DNA of 64,000 nt from positions 1,508,377 through 1,572,376 of the forward strand of contig KB205947.1 of the NCBI GenBank assembly GCA_000328965.1. Reading direction: 5' to 3'. Below are positions 1 to 10,632 of this stretch, piece by piece. A program made the position numbers and the translations under genes. Numbering within the stretch: position 1 is the first letter of the stretch; the number at the start of each line of letters is the position of its first letter. The notes below the pieces were generated by a model. That model saw only the letters and a program-made list of their open reading frames with translations. It was not told the origin of the DNA and made no database searches. This DNA is from Ascocoryne sarcoides NRRL 50072 (taxonomy: Eukaryota; Ascomycota; Leotiomycetes; Helotiales; Gelatinodiscaceae).

Positions 1-1651
1 ATAGTCTAATGGGCATTTTCGAGGTATGGATTGTATAGCTTTAGGAGTAGAATATTAAAGATTGGATGGGGCCAATAATAGGATTTGTGTTGGGATAAAT
101 CTGCGTATACCCCCTTCGACGAGACACGGCCATCTACATCTAATTATGCTTCGAGCCATACTTCTTTCTTTCCTAGTTATCTTCGTGTCGTAGGACAGTG
201 GATTAGCAGTTGATCTTACATCGCCAAGAGTTGACTTAATTCCTGAATTTGGAGATTTTTGCTGTGAAATCTTATACTTAATAAATGGAATATAGCTCTA
301 TGATGCTTGCCGTCGAAAGTCCTACAGGACTCCAAAAATCATATAAATTGCCTGCTTTATCAAATGCAGCACCAAAGTCAATAGTAACCCTCTCTCTAGA
401 TCAAGAACTCCAAACCGGCGCAGTACAGCAAAATCCCGATATAATGATATAAAAATTGTCGACTTTTCCCAGTGGTATTTCGAGATGTCGTAATATCAAC
501 TTAAGGATGCTTTACAAAATCTCCTTCAGAACGGACCGGTGATTGTTGACGTTAAACTACGAATATCGCTACTGTATACGAAGAACGGGTTATAAAGGGT
601 TCTCCTATATCCCTTCCCTCTCTTAACCATTCCGAATCGCCTCGTTTTCCAATCGGAGTTCGGACCGCTTCCATTAAAAAAATAACTTCAGTCCCATCGA
701 CAACGATACCAGCTCATCTATCCATCAAGATTCGAATCATCGGCGTCCCTTCCGATTCCAAAATGAGAGGTGCAACAAAACACTTCAAATGGATTTGCGA
801 AGTACCGTGGTGGGGGGCTGATTGGTAGAGTGGAGGTGGTGGCATGTTACTTTAATGGGTTTGTGGACGGTCTGGGAGGAGAAGCCGGTTCCGAGATGGG
901 TGAGATGCGAATAGGATGGACCACAATAGGGGTTTGGCGATGACTGGCGTGACTGGGACAGATCGATAGGGTTGCGTGGCGGGGTAGGTAGTCAGTGCGT
1001 CCAGGATGAGGAGTATCAAGAGGGTAAGATTTGATCGAGATTGTAAGACGGCATTTAAGCATCCAGGGTTATCCATTTTCAGTTGCTTTGTTCTAATAGC
1101 TGGATATGCATACGGGAAAAATTTGCCTTGATCTGATCAAACTCTCCAATGGGGGCTTACATGGGCAGTAAGTAAAGAAGAGTGGCATAGTTGCAACGCC
1201 GATCTTAGCATGCTTCAGCTGTGGTTCCTGGATATATGCGCGAGCAATCTCGGGTTTACGCAAAGCAATAGCTCTTAAAGAATCAATAACTAAACCATCA
1301 CATGTTAGCTAGAAGCAGCAGATTGGCTTGATTCACAGATCCTAAACTCCTGCGTTATACAGAAATAAAATAAAAGCACTTTTGCGTCCAACAAACATAA
1401 AGCTGCCATTGCAAGCATATTCAACAACTTCCAATAACTTCCATGCCTATCCCAATAATATTTTTCTGAAGAACCAAGCTCTAGTACACAATTTGCTTCC
1501 TCCGTTAAAGTTGTAGTATCAGGCATTTGAATGTGATATTGGATCAACGATTCGCGTATTTACGCTGACAAGCTAGGCGAAAGTCTCCTAATTCGATCGT
1601 CCTCGCTCAAAAGAGGAATGTGGGAATGATGAAGTGTTCCGTCGAATTATA
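1..1651. other. Intergenic region, no supported gene
   Basis: I see no reading frame here that I can defend. The longest ATG frame is 74 codons on the minus strand (852-1076); it is hydrophobic, resembles nothing I know and has no good splice partner. The interval may contain downstream sequence of the minus-strand gene that ends at 1652. Confidence 0.4.
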
Positions 1652-2582
1652 TCAGATACCCCGGCCCCACTCTTCGTACCTATAGGCTCCATACGGGATC
1701 TTGAAGTAGTCGTTGTCACCTGCTTGGTCAAGGAGTGCGAGTCGTTTCTCGATCATGCTAACTTTGATCTGCTTCGAAACGTCAGCTATTTTGTCTCTTG
1801 CCTACTTCCCTCTCATCCTCTATACCTATTGCTCATATTGATTGAAGGTTCAAGACAAAAAGTCTACTGGTCAAGAGGAAGTATGAAGAGTACAGAAGAA
1901 ACTCACCGTCGTCCCCTCCAACTCCTCAAATCTCTCTCCAAGTTCCCTCACAATATCCTCTGTCCTCCACCTCTCCCTTCCCTCCTCATGTCTGGGTACC
2001 CGTCCATTCTTATCCAGCGGCGCGTGCGTAGCTAGATACGCAATGAAGCGATCGTGGATGTAGTTCCATGTCGGGGGCAAGCCCAAGCAAGAAGGGTGTT
2101 TAGAAGATACAAGTTCAGATCCTGTGGGCCTGATGTACTTTGTTCGTCTCTGGAATGCTTATTAGTACCGTGCGTTCAAAATCCAAAAGATGAATTGATT
2201 GTTGAAAAGTCTCCGAAGAACAAACTCACCGGTTCACCGCCACCCATACTCCTGCGACTCCTCCCCCCGGTTGAATCTCTATCAAGCCGGACTCTTAAGC
2301 TAGTACTTCTTCGTTGACCCTATGCATTTATTAGATTCCATCACTTCTCTCATGACAGGATCTCATGGGACATCGAACTAACAAAACCAAGGAAAGAAAG
2401 AAACTCACCGATCTTCTCCGACTCCCACCTCCACTTCTCAAGCTCAGAGCCTTCTCTCCGCCACCAATATAGCCCCCCTTTCCTATCTCATCAAACAGAT
2501 CCTTCCTAAACGCACTCATCGGCATCTCGCCCGCCAACGGCGTGAAGGATCGTCTCTGACTAGATCGCTTACTGTACGACAT
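1652..2582 (-). CDS. Unrecognised four-exon protein, 218 aa
   Basis: I do not recognise the family. The model has exons 2582-2409, 2319-2230, 2149-1907 and 1801-1652, all joined in phase 0, with GTGAGT donors at the first three exon ends and TAG or CAG acceptors. The product has a basic, serine-rich N-terminal half (SKRSSQRRS, then an arginine-rich stretch around residues 60-88). A more structured part follows (about residues 90-170) containing KYIRPTGSEL and GLPPTWNYIHDRFIAYLATH. The C-terminal segment looks helical and ends YEEWGRGI. The ATG at 2582 is the first in frame. The third exon has the composition of a conserved domain, while the N-terminus looks disordered. The four coherent exons make a real gene likely; the function is unknown. 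Confidence 0.7.
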
Positions 2583-3382
2583 GTCAATCTCCAGAAAATT
2601 TTGATATCAGACAACAAGAAAAAGCAGAGTGCCTAGCTAACACGAGGGGCGATCTGATCTCTGATATGGTATGGAAATATTTGTGTTCGTGCCACGGTCT
2701 AGGGAGGCCAGCGCCCAAGAAATAAGATAATCTTCAAAATCGGCTTCTTATGCAAGCGCCACAATATAATCACTCCTATCAATGAAGTTCAAGAACTTTG
2801 ACCAAGGAAAGTAAAGTACTTGTAGACCCCCCTGTCATCTAGAAAAGCCTCCCTTTTATACCAGACATCTCCTAATCATCTACACCTCTCGCCACTTTAT
2901 GATCCAGAACGCATATAGAACCCGCACTGTGTATCCTGAAAACACGACTTCGTGTTACAAAACCCTCGGCAACTTGCATCCCAACACTAGAAAAAACTAT
3001 TGGAACGGCTCTTCACATCATTCTCAGTCGGGTAACTTACATTAGCCATGTCAAAGAATCGTCTACCATAGGATGAGGATGAAGGGGAAGAGAACGGAGT
3101 CTCCCCCGAAAATCAGGGACTCGAGATCTCAGATGAGACATTAACATTTTAATTCGTGATGAGGTACTAATGCATATAGTACATACAGCCCCTTAGATGT
3201 GCTCGTGGTGGTACACCAGTCCAGCCGCCCTCCCGTTCGGATTCGAGACGAAGCATGTATCATTGTCCACTCGCTCCCTTCAACCAGGACCGCAAAATTT
3301 TGTTGAAATATCTATGGAGATAGACTTTCAACGTAGCCGCCTCTTCATTCAAGTACCTTGGATGTTTAGGCAAAGGAGGAAT
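2583..3382. other. Intergenic region, no gene seen
   Basis: This 800-base interval holds the 5' flank of the unknown gene to its left and the 3' flank of ADK1. I see no coding or RNA feature. Confidence 0.4.
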
Positions 3383-4404
3383 TTAGTGTCCGGTAATCCT
3401 ACTGAGAAGGCTGCTGCTTCTGCTCCTGGTCGCAGGCTCTTGATCCTTAATTGCTCCCAGGAGACTCTTCCAAACTTGACCGGGCTCTTGGCTAGCGTCG
3501 ATCCCTTTCCAGATTCCGGTCTTTTGGTAGTATCCAACGACAGGTGCGGTTTGCTGGTGGTAAGTGACGAGTCGCTTCTTGAGAGCTTCGGCGTTGTCGT
3601 CGGATCGTTGAATCAAAGGCTCGCCAGTAACATCATCCTTCATATCTTCCTTTGGGGGATTGAAAACTTTGTGATATGATCGGCCGGAGGCTGGGTGTAC
3701 CAAACGACCAGTAATTCGTGAGACTAAGAGTCCATCATCGATTTGAAGCTCTACAGCGTGTTGTAATGTTTGGTTTTTCTCTTTCAGCATGGCATCTAAA
3801 TGTTGGGCTTGCGTGACTGTTCGTGGGAAACCATCAAGAATAAAGCTGCAGTCTTCCGTCAGTATTGCAAGTTAAGAAGCGGGGTAGGTGTATACCCACC
3901 CTCCTTTGCACTCCTTGTTCGTCTCTAACTCCGCCTTGATCATGCCAATGACGATATCGTCGCTGACGAGCCCACCTTGATCCATGATCTTTTTAGCCTC
4001 CTTGCCTAAAGGTGTCTTTTTCGCAACTTGTGAGCGAAGCATATCTCCAGTAGCCTTGGGAAAACGTTAAATTAGAGGGCAAAAATTCGCTGAGAGTTGC
4101 ATAAACATACCAGATGACAGCAGGAGAACATCTCCTTGATTTTCGGTGCCTGCGTTCCCTTGCCTATAACACCGTTTTAGCCGGTTTCCCAACAAGATAG
4201 ATAGCGGACGAAGGTATCTAAGAATTGGGGGTACCTACCAGCGCCAGGAGGGCCCATCAAGATCATTCTGATACTCCCCGACGGCGCCGGTGCGGCACCG
4301 CCTTGGGCATGCGTGACTTTGTCCTCAAGCTCTTTAACTCGCGATTCCAGCTTGTTCACCAGGTCCTGGAGACCTTGAACTGTATTGTCGCCAATGGGAG
4401 CCAT
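3383..4404 (-). CDS. ADK1: Adenylate kinase, cytosolic/intermembrane space type
   Basis: The enzyme interconverts ATP + AMP and 2 ADP, in the cytosol and mitochondrial intermembrane space. Exons are 4404-4239, 4163-4111, 4054-3900 and 3845-3383, giving 278 aa. The P-loop GPPGAGKGTQ (residues 51-60) is cut by the first intron inside the codon of the glycine before the lysine. It is followed by KIKEMFSCCHL, ATGDMLRS (AMP-binding), GGFILDGFPRT and a long LID domain with GRLVHPASGRSYHKVFNPP and LIQRSDDN. The LID lacks zinc cysteines, as usual for eukaryotic long-form kinases. The ATG at 4404 begins MAPIGDN and is followed by a short coiled-coil-like N-terminal extension (NKLESRVKELEDKV), seen in filamentous-fungal ADK1. 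The C-terminal tail after WKSLLGAIK is serine/arginine-rich. Its start lies about 650 bases from the divergent RPN8. Confidence 0.96.
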
Positions 4405-5057
4405 TTCGAAGGAACTATATGCGATAACCCGACCAAGTTGTAGACAAATGCGAAGACTTCGACCGGGAGGAGTCGAGAAGTTTGCAGGAAATAAAAACTG
4501 GTTGCGACGGCGTGCAAGATACAGGTGATGTTGGGGTATTTCAAGTCCGACTTTCGAGCTTCTAAGCTCGGCTCCGTAAATTGCGGGTCTTTGTTCGCGG
4601 GCTGCCAACTGCTGCTCCTGTGCGCCGTCTCGGCCTACAGGAACCATTTGCGAGCCCCTCACATTCGGACGACGCCATTGGCTGTCGATAGCCCCACGGA
4701 GAAACTGCAATATAACTTTGACCCAAGTCACGGGCAGATCCCGCAGGTCATGCGATTTGTGCAATTTGTGCAGATCATTGCCCCAGATATCACGAGAGTA
4801 CGTGCATGATGGCCAACTATAGCCAAGTTGAGGCTGGCTTTAGTGAGCACGGCATTGACTAAGCAAGAGCATAGTTGCACGTGACTAGGCTTGCACGTGT
4901 GCCTCTTATTTATTATTTCTTCCCATCATGTGATCTTCAAGCTAATCCCGTTTGGAGCTCGCTGAAGCAGTCGCGGCTATCGCAGCCTTGGGTTTGGTTG
5001 GTATCAACACATCCCAAGAAAACCCTCACTTCCCTCTCCCCACGCCCACCGTCCACC
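4405..5057. other. Divergent ADK1/RPN8 promoter region
   Basis: About 650 bases separate two divergent start codons. I see no reliable gene. It contains two CACGTG boxes listed separately. Confidence 0.5.
4876..4899. promoter_or_regulatory. Paired CACGTG (E-box) sites in ADK1/RPN8 promoter
   Basis: CACGTG occurs at 4878-4883 and 4894-4899, each as TTGCACGTG, a direct repeat with a 16-base period. CACGTG is the core bound by bHLH factors such as Cbf1 in fungi. The sites lie about 160-180 bases upstream of the RPN8 start. Regulatory use is inferred only. Confidence 0.3.
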
Positions 5058-6251
5058 ATGCCCGCTACTACTGCTGAAGCCCTCTCTTTCGTCTCCAGGA
5101 CCGTCTCCGTTGCTCCCCTCGTCCTCCTCTCCGCAGCAGATCACTATGGCCGGTCTGGCATCAAGAGCAACACCAGGAACACCAAACGAGTAGTCGGGGT
5201 CCTGCTCGGGCAGAATGATGGAAAGCTCGTACGGGTGTCGAACAGTTTCGCAGGCATGTCTCACCATCGCCCGGTTGAACTGTGAACGTTTGGGCTTATG
5301 CTGACTTTATTCCTTAGTTCCCTTCGAAGAAGACAAGGACGACCCTTCAGTATGGTTTCTAGATCACAACTACGTGGAGTCGATGAACGATATGTTCAAG
5401 AAGATCAATGCGAGGGAGAAACTGATAGGGTGGTACCATTCGGGGCCTAAGCTTAGGGCGTCAGATCTAGAGATCAACGAGCTATTTAAGAGATATACGC
5501 CAAATCCATTACTCGTCATTATTGATGTGCAACCAAAGGAGGCTGGCGTGCCTACAGATGCGTACTTTGCGGTAGAGGAGATCAAAGATGTAGGTTTCAG
5601 ACACATATAATTGGCAAGGCCATACTGACGATTTCCAAGGATGGGACCACCACATCCAAAACCTTCGTACACACACCCTCAATCATTGAAGCAGAGGAGG
5701 CCGAGGAAATTGGCGTCGAGCATCTGTTAAGAGATATCAGGGATGTGGCAGTAGGGACCCTGTCAACAAGAATCACAAACCAACTGCAATCATTACAAGG
5801 GCTTCACCTAAGATTACGGGACATCGGGCAATACCTTCAAAAAGTCCTGGATGGAACTCTGCCGGTCAATCATGCTATTTTAGGAAATCTCCAAGACGTT
5901 TTTAATCTCCTTCCTAACCTTTCAACACCAAAACCCCCGTCAACTGGCCCCGATGGTGTAGAGACGACTTCGAAGAACAACGGCGAGCTGGCTCATGCCA
6001 TGAGTATTAAGACAAATGATCAACTTATGGCCATCTACCTCAGCAGTCTCATCAGAGCAATCACTGCATTCCACGACCTGATCGAAAATAAGATTCAAAA
6101 CCGCCAACAACAAGAGGATAACGAGATCAAGGGTGAAGAGGTCAAGGAAGGTGTTCCTAAGAAAGCTAATGGCGTGAATGGTGTTAATGGGGAAGCGAAG
6201 GAGGCCTCTTCGCCAGAAAAGGGAAAGGAGGATAAGGATAAAAAGAAGTAA
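5058..6251 (+). CDS. RPN8: 26S proteasome regulatory subunit RPN8 (PSMD7)
   Basis: This non-catalytic MPN subunit of the proteasome lid pairs with Rpn11 in the 19S particle. Exons are 5058-5253, 5318-5589 and 5640-6251, giving 359 aa. The MPN domain (about residues 15-150) shows VGVLLGQNDGK, FLDHNYVESMNDMFKK, GWYHSGPKLRASDLEIN and the VEHLLRDI segment. The metal-binding HxH of a JAMM peptidase is absent, as expected for Rpn8. The C-terminal half has helices (LQSLQGLHLRLRDIGQYL, MSIKTNDQLMAIYLSSLIRA) for the lid helical bundle and ends in a lysine/glutamate-rich tail. The first intron starts with GC, not GT: CAG/GCATGT at 5254. It ends TTAG/TT with a CTGAC branch site, and only this splice keeps the conserved NSFAVPFEED. 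Confidence 0.96.
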
Positions 6252-6809
6252 TGATGATTATCAGTATGGCGTTGGTCGGGGCATCAGAGCGGCACGGCAT
6301 ATACTCCAGATTATGGAAATATTTGCCTTTGTATCATAGGCGCGTAGCTTGCAAATTAGAACAGCTATGCAGTGTGTCTTGACTATTTGGTTCTCCTCAG
6401 CCAAATCCAGTATCATGCCATACATGAATGTACTCATCTATCTGAAGGAGAACAGTAAGTGGTAATCTTCTCCAACGGCCCGACTATCCACCCAACATGC
6501 CACCTGGATAACTCTTCCTTGCTATATCAATCCACAAGTATTGCAATCAACCCCTAGATGCCAAACCTGCTAGCTCTGCAAACTCTCTCCTTCCTAAATA
6601 TTCTCTTACAAACCTAGTGACTTGGCCTGTTCAGTGGCAAGTAGCTTTCTAGAGCTTATCCACTTGACAACAACTAGGAATGTGAGATGCTGTCATCTTC
6701 TCCTCACTTCCTATGAATCTAATAACCTCACCCTCCCTGGTCTTTCCCACACTTTTGAATCCTACCAATTCAAGTTTTGTTTTCATATATACCTACCCCA
6801 CACCCTCAC
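6252..6809. other. Convergent 3' flanks of RPN8 and SWS1
   Basis: No gene is supported here. The plus-strand frames that continue rightwards from 6622 are antisense shadows of the SWIM gene and have proline/serine-rich, low-complexity translations. Confidence 0.45.
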
Positions 6810-7601
6810 TCAGTCCCCACATATCCCCGCCATCTCCTCCCTCCCTACAACCCTCTCCCTCACAAAAGATCCAAGTACATCCCACCTATCCCCCAACACC
6901 ACGGCAAGTATATGTTTACAAACCGCCACTCCCTCGTCATCATTCCCCTTCCCATCAAAACTCCTTCCTCCGAATTCCCACTCCCCCACTTCCCCTTCGT
7001 CCTCACCTGCTACCGGATCCCCGTCTGCATCATCTAGATCCCATGGAGGTAGAGTAGTGGGAGTAGTGGAAGGGAACGCAGAGAATGCAAAAGCAGCACA
7101 GGAGCAGTTCCATGCTATCGGATGAACTATATATGCGGCCGTTCCTGCCCCGCTTTGAGAAACAAATCGTGATTTGGGTGGCTGAGAAGATTGAACCAGA
7201 TACGTGCGCTCCCTCTCTCTTACCTTTCCAAACTCACATCCCGGCCCTTTCGCCCCCGAATCTTCGTCACTGAGACCCAAATGAGTGTTTGCCTGTGGTG
7301 GCATCACACTTAGCTCTTCGTCCTGGGGTTGGCCTTGATGTTGGTTTTGGTTGGAAGGGGATGAGAGAGCGAGTCTTGTGACGAGACCGCGGTCTAAGAG
7401 GTCCAATGCTTGGAGGAGCATTGGAGGTGGGAAGAGAACGTGGAGGGTTGTGAGGGTTGCTTTTTGGGAGGAGGAGATGTGCTTTAAAGGGTTGGAAGGA
7501 GGATCGTTCGGCAGTCCCGGCGGGAGGGAGGTTGTAGATGTAGTGAGAGTTGTGAGGAGAGAGGTGAGGAGAGCTCGGGGAGTGGGGAGTGAGGTTGCCA
7601 T
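6810..7601 (-). CDS. SWIM-type zinc-finger protein, SWS1/ZSWIM7-like
   Basis: It resembles the Sws1/Shu2/ZSWIM7 family, whose members act with Rad51 paralogues in homologous recombination. The frame is uninterrupted and gives 263 aa from the ATG at 7601. An in-frame ATG at 7652 would add 17 residues, but the inner one has the better context (A at -3). Conserved blocks match ZSWIM7 in order: LLQALDLLDRGLVTRL, then RTYLVQSSQ, then the zinc module WNCSCAAFAFSAF...VCKHILAVVLGDRW. Between the CxC and CxH halves lies an unusual acidic spacer of roughly 50 residues; human ZSWIM7 has only about a dozen there. A 42-base in-frame stretch around 7190-7231 has a GTAAGA start and CAG end, but it encodes conserved-looking RTYLVQSSQ, so I treat it as exon. 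Confidence 0.75.
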   Translation of the reverse strand: MATSLPTPRALLTSLLTTLTTSTTSLPPGLPNDPPSNPLKHISSSQKATLTTLHVLFPPPMLLQALDLLDRGLVTRLALSSPSNQNQHQGQPQDEELSVMPPQANTHLGLSDEDSGAKGPGCEFGKVRERERTYLVQSSQPPKSRFVSQSGAGTAAYIVHPIAWNCSCAAFAFSAFPSTTPTTLPPWDLDDADGDPVAGEDEGEVGEWEFGGRSFDGKGNDDEGVAVCKHILAVVLGDRWDVLGSFVRERVVGREEMAGICGD

Positions 7602-8030
7602 ATTTGTAGGCGGCGAGATGTGATGTAGCTTTGTATTATGTTGAAGAACCATGTGGCGAGGGTGTGATGGTTGACTGATTTTTTTGGAATATTTTGACGA
7701 ATGAAGTCTTGGTGGGAGTTATATACATGAGAGAAGATTCTCACTGACGTGAATTTTGCTGAGACGTCCTCGGCTAGCTATGGTAACATCCGCCCCCCCT
7801 ATTCAGAATGCATCCAATAGAAATCTAGGCAATTATCATCCTGATGTAAATTTCGAAATGGACTATAATTTTAACTATCAAAACAGCGTCATCGCCATTA
7901 TCATTTTCTACTCTAACGTGCGTACTGGCAATACTAGGATGTGTTTAGAGCGTAGCTGGCTGCTTGGGCTTGTAAATGGCTAACAACTTTTGTATTGTAC
8001 AATATACTTTTTTCTAGCTCAGGATCCTCT
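7602..8030. other. Intergenic, SWS1 5' flank and HEM13 3' flank
   Basis: No gene or RNA is seen. The short plus-strand frame at 7756-7983 has no recognisable features. Confidence 0.45.
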
Positions 8031-9322
8031 TTAAACCCACTCTCTAGGCTCCTTAAGCACATCTACAAGTCTCTGCTCTCTACTTCCCTTTTCTGGTTCA
8101 TACATGTACCTCCAACTGGCTGTCAGAGGTAGACTCATCAAAATGCTCTCCACCCTCGCACTAGGCGCATTCAAACCAAACGCCGTTCCTCTATCATGCA
8201 CAAGATTGAACTCCACATATCTTCCTCTGCGGATTTGCTGCCATTGCTTCTCCTGCTCTGTAAAGGGCATGTTCTTCCTTTTGTTGATAATTGGAACGTA
8301 AGATGGTAGGAAAGCCTTCAAGCAGGTTTGGCAGAAAGCGAATAGGTTTTCTTGGTCCTTCTCCGTCTCGTCTAGATCATCAAAGAAAATTCCACCGATT
8401 CCACGAGCCTCGCTTCGATGCTTGTTGTTGAAATATGTGTCACACCATTTCTTGAAGCGGGGGTAGTAAGCTTTATCATGCTTGTCGCAGGCCTCTTTGA
8501 TGGTTTTGTGGAAGTGGATGGCGTCTTCATCGAAGAGATAGCTGGGTGTAAGATCAGTTCCACCTCCAAACCACCATGCGTTTGCACTTCCGTCTGGGTT
8601 TGCAGTCTCAAAATATCGATAGTTCAAATGAACTGTAGGCGCCATAGGGTTGGAGGGGTGGAGAACCATACTCAATCCAGCAGCAAAGAAGTCCAGAGTC
8701 TCAACGGAAGGGTCCATTGCCTTGTGGTTGACTCGCATCTTCTCGATTGCGGCTCGGGGGAGATGCCCATAGACAACACTGACATTCACCCCGGCCTTCT
8801 CGAAGACATTTCCCTCCTGCAGAACGCAAGAGATGCCCCCACCACCAGTTTCCCGCTCCCAACTATCGACTTTGAATTTCTTGCCATCCACTTCCTCGAG
8901 ACCTGCGACAATCTCCTTTTGTTGCTCCTTGATGAATTGTTCCATTCGTAGGCGCATAGAAGACTTCTCGTTAATGCCGTTTTCACGCTTGGAGAGCTGG
9001 TCTCTCTCCGCGATTGATGGAAGATCCATCTTTTCGGGTTTGTCTGTTGCCTATATACCATCAGTTGGAGCCCTAAAGTATCCGGAGGAGGGGCCAACGC
9101 TACCATTGAGTAAATAAGAGCGCCAATAAACACAATCCCAACAGCGATTCGAGTCTTGGGAAATAAGACGACACCCTTGGGAGGCCCGTATGGATTAGGT
9201 GGTTTGGGAGGGTTGGGATAATCAGCAAAGGATCTCCGGCTTCTGGTAAATCGAGAGAATCTGGGACCAAACTTCTGCAACCTAGAAAGGCACACACAAG
9301 GCCGGGCGGCTATTGAAGACAT
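8031..9322 (-). CDS. HEM13: Oxygen-dependent coproporphyrinogen III oxidase
   Basis: It catalyses oxidative decarboxylation of coproporphyrinogen III to protoporphyrinogen IX in haem synthesis. Exons are 9322-9104 and 9050-8031, giving 412 aa. The catalytic domain has LNYRYFE, WWFGGGTDLTP, HRSEARGIGGIFFDDL and GRYVEFNLVHDRGTAFGL, the family signatures. Exon 1 encodes an N-terminal extension: an arginine/serine-rich presequence (residues 1-35, with RFSRFTRSRRS), a proline-rich linker, then one hydrophobic segment (RIAVGIVFIGALIYSM). This looks like a mitochondrial targeting signal plus membrane sorting segment, as for CPOX of the intermembrane space in animals. Yeast Hem13 is cytosolic and lacks it. 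The gene is divergent from ATG8, with about 780 bases between starts. Confidence 0.97.
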
Positions 9323-10104
9323 TATGTAGGAAAGGACGAGCACCGAGAGCGCTGTCGTACATCAACATGAGGCCACAAGAGGGGGAGGGGTCGGATTTGG
9401 AGCAAAGCCGAATTGGCTGTGATGGGGGAAAGGAAAGGCGGTCGAACGTTTATGACCACATTTGCGTTGATTTACAGTCCCAACGACGTGATCTTGAAGC
9501 AACGGGACGGAGAGCAGTGCTGAAAATCAGACGAGATCTAATACCGTTGTAATGATTGGGCAATGTTGACATTCACCTGAAATGTGAGGCGTGGATAAGG
9601 CACCCAGCGGGGTCGACTGTGATTGGCTGGCCCAATTCCTCCCGGGCCCTCTGCCGAAGTGCTGGCAGGCACACCGACACCGACGTCGACATGAATCATC
9701 CTCGAAGGCATACAGACGTAGCCAAAGGCAACCTGGTCCCTCTCACTTCACGTCGCTTTCGAGAAGTAGACTTGTCGTAAATAGCATCACGTTTTCCCAA
9801 TCTGAAACCCTCTCAACTCCTCTCGCTGCCTCGTCTTGGTCATCCGCTTCTCCTCGTGTCTCTTTCATTCTCGACTCTTTGGCATCATTCATTATCAACG
9901 CCACGTGACCACCCCTTCTGATTCACCGCTCAGCTGCCTGCTTAGTACTTTAGCTTGCGAAGTCCCCCCCGCCTTCTTCTAGGCTTCCTACTCCGCAAAC
10001 ATCTCCGTCACAAAGCAACCTCAAGCACCCACGACTACTTAAACAACTACCTTTGACACCGCGAACAAAAACACTTAACCATCAACCCCATACCCATATC
10101 CATC
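9323..10104. other. Divergent HEM13/ATG8 promoter region
   Basis: No gene is supported; plus-strand frames of 74-105 codons here lack any recognisable domain. The right half is pyrimidine-rich, as is common upstream of strongly expressed fungal genes. It contains CACGTG at 9902-9907 and reverse CCAAT (ATTGG) elements near 9620. Confidence 0.45.
9902..9907. promoter_or_regulatory. CACGTG box upstream of ATG8
   Basis: The palindrome CACGTG, in the context GCCACGTGACC, lies 198 bases before the ATG8 start. It is a possible bHLH site. The assignment rests on motif and position only. Confidence 0.3.
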
Positions 10105-10632
10105 ATGCGATCTAAGTTTAAGGACGAGCATCCCTTTGAGAAGCGTAAGGCTGAAGCCGAGCGTATCGTAAGTGCCCTCATCGCTCGGTCACAGGGCGAT
10201 GTCATCATCGCGTTTGCATTCTAACAAACTTCTCCCTACAGCGGCAGAAGTACTCGGACCGTATCCCCGTCATCTGCGAGAAGGTCGAGAAGTCTGATAT
10301 TGCGACGATCGACAAGAAGAAGTACCTAGTTCCCGCCGACCTCACGGTCGGACAGTTTGTCTATGTCATCCGGAAGCGCATAAAGCTTAGCCCCGAGAAA
10401 GCAATCTTCATCTTCGTTGATGAAGTCCTCCCGCCTACCGCTGCCTTGATGAGCTCCATTTACGAGGAACATAAAGATGAGGATGGGTGCGTTTCCCCTG
10501 GCCCCTTGACCGCCATCCCGCGATAAGTAGATGGCGGGGCAAGCAAAAGGGATAAACGCTAACATAACGGATTACAGTTTTCTTTACATTTCCTATTCGG
10601 GCGAGAATACCTTCGGTTTCGGAGAGGCTTAA
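10105..10632 (+). CDS. ATG8: Autophagy ubiquitin-like protein ATG8
   Basis: Atg8 is conjugated to phosphatidylethanolamine and drives autophagosome growth and cargo binding. Exons are 10105-10167, 10242-10486 and 10578-10632, giving 120 aa. The start is [20 protein letters not shown]. Typical blocks are [64 protein letters not shown]. The invariant Gly116 is followed by a four-residue tail FGEA that the Atg4 protease would remove before lipidation. Intron 1 (GTAAGT...CTACAG) and intron 2 (GTGCGT...ATTACAG) both have good signals. The gene is divergent from HEM13. Confidence 0.98.

Noticed and set aside
852..1076. 74-codon minus-strand hydrophobic frame
   Set aside because: No family likeness, no partner exon and a length easily reached by chance.
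3197..3679. 160-codon plus-strand frame
   Set aside because: It lies opposite the certain last exon of ADK1.
6919..7017. Possible intron removing the acidic spacer of the SWIM finger
   Set aside because: A GTGAGG donor exists, but I found no branch site or pyrimidine-rich acceptor in phase before the CxH codons.
8418..8951. 177-codon plus-strand frame
   Set aside because: It is antisense to the certain HEM13 catalytic exon.
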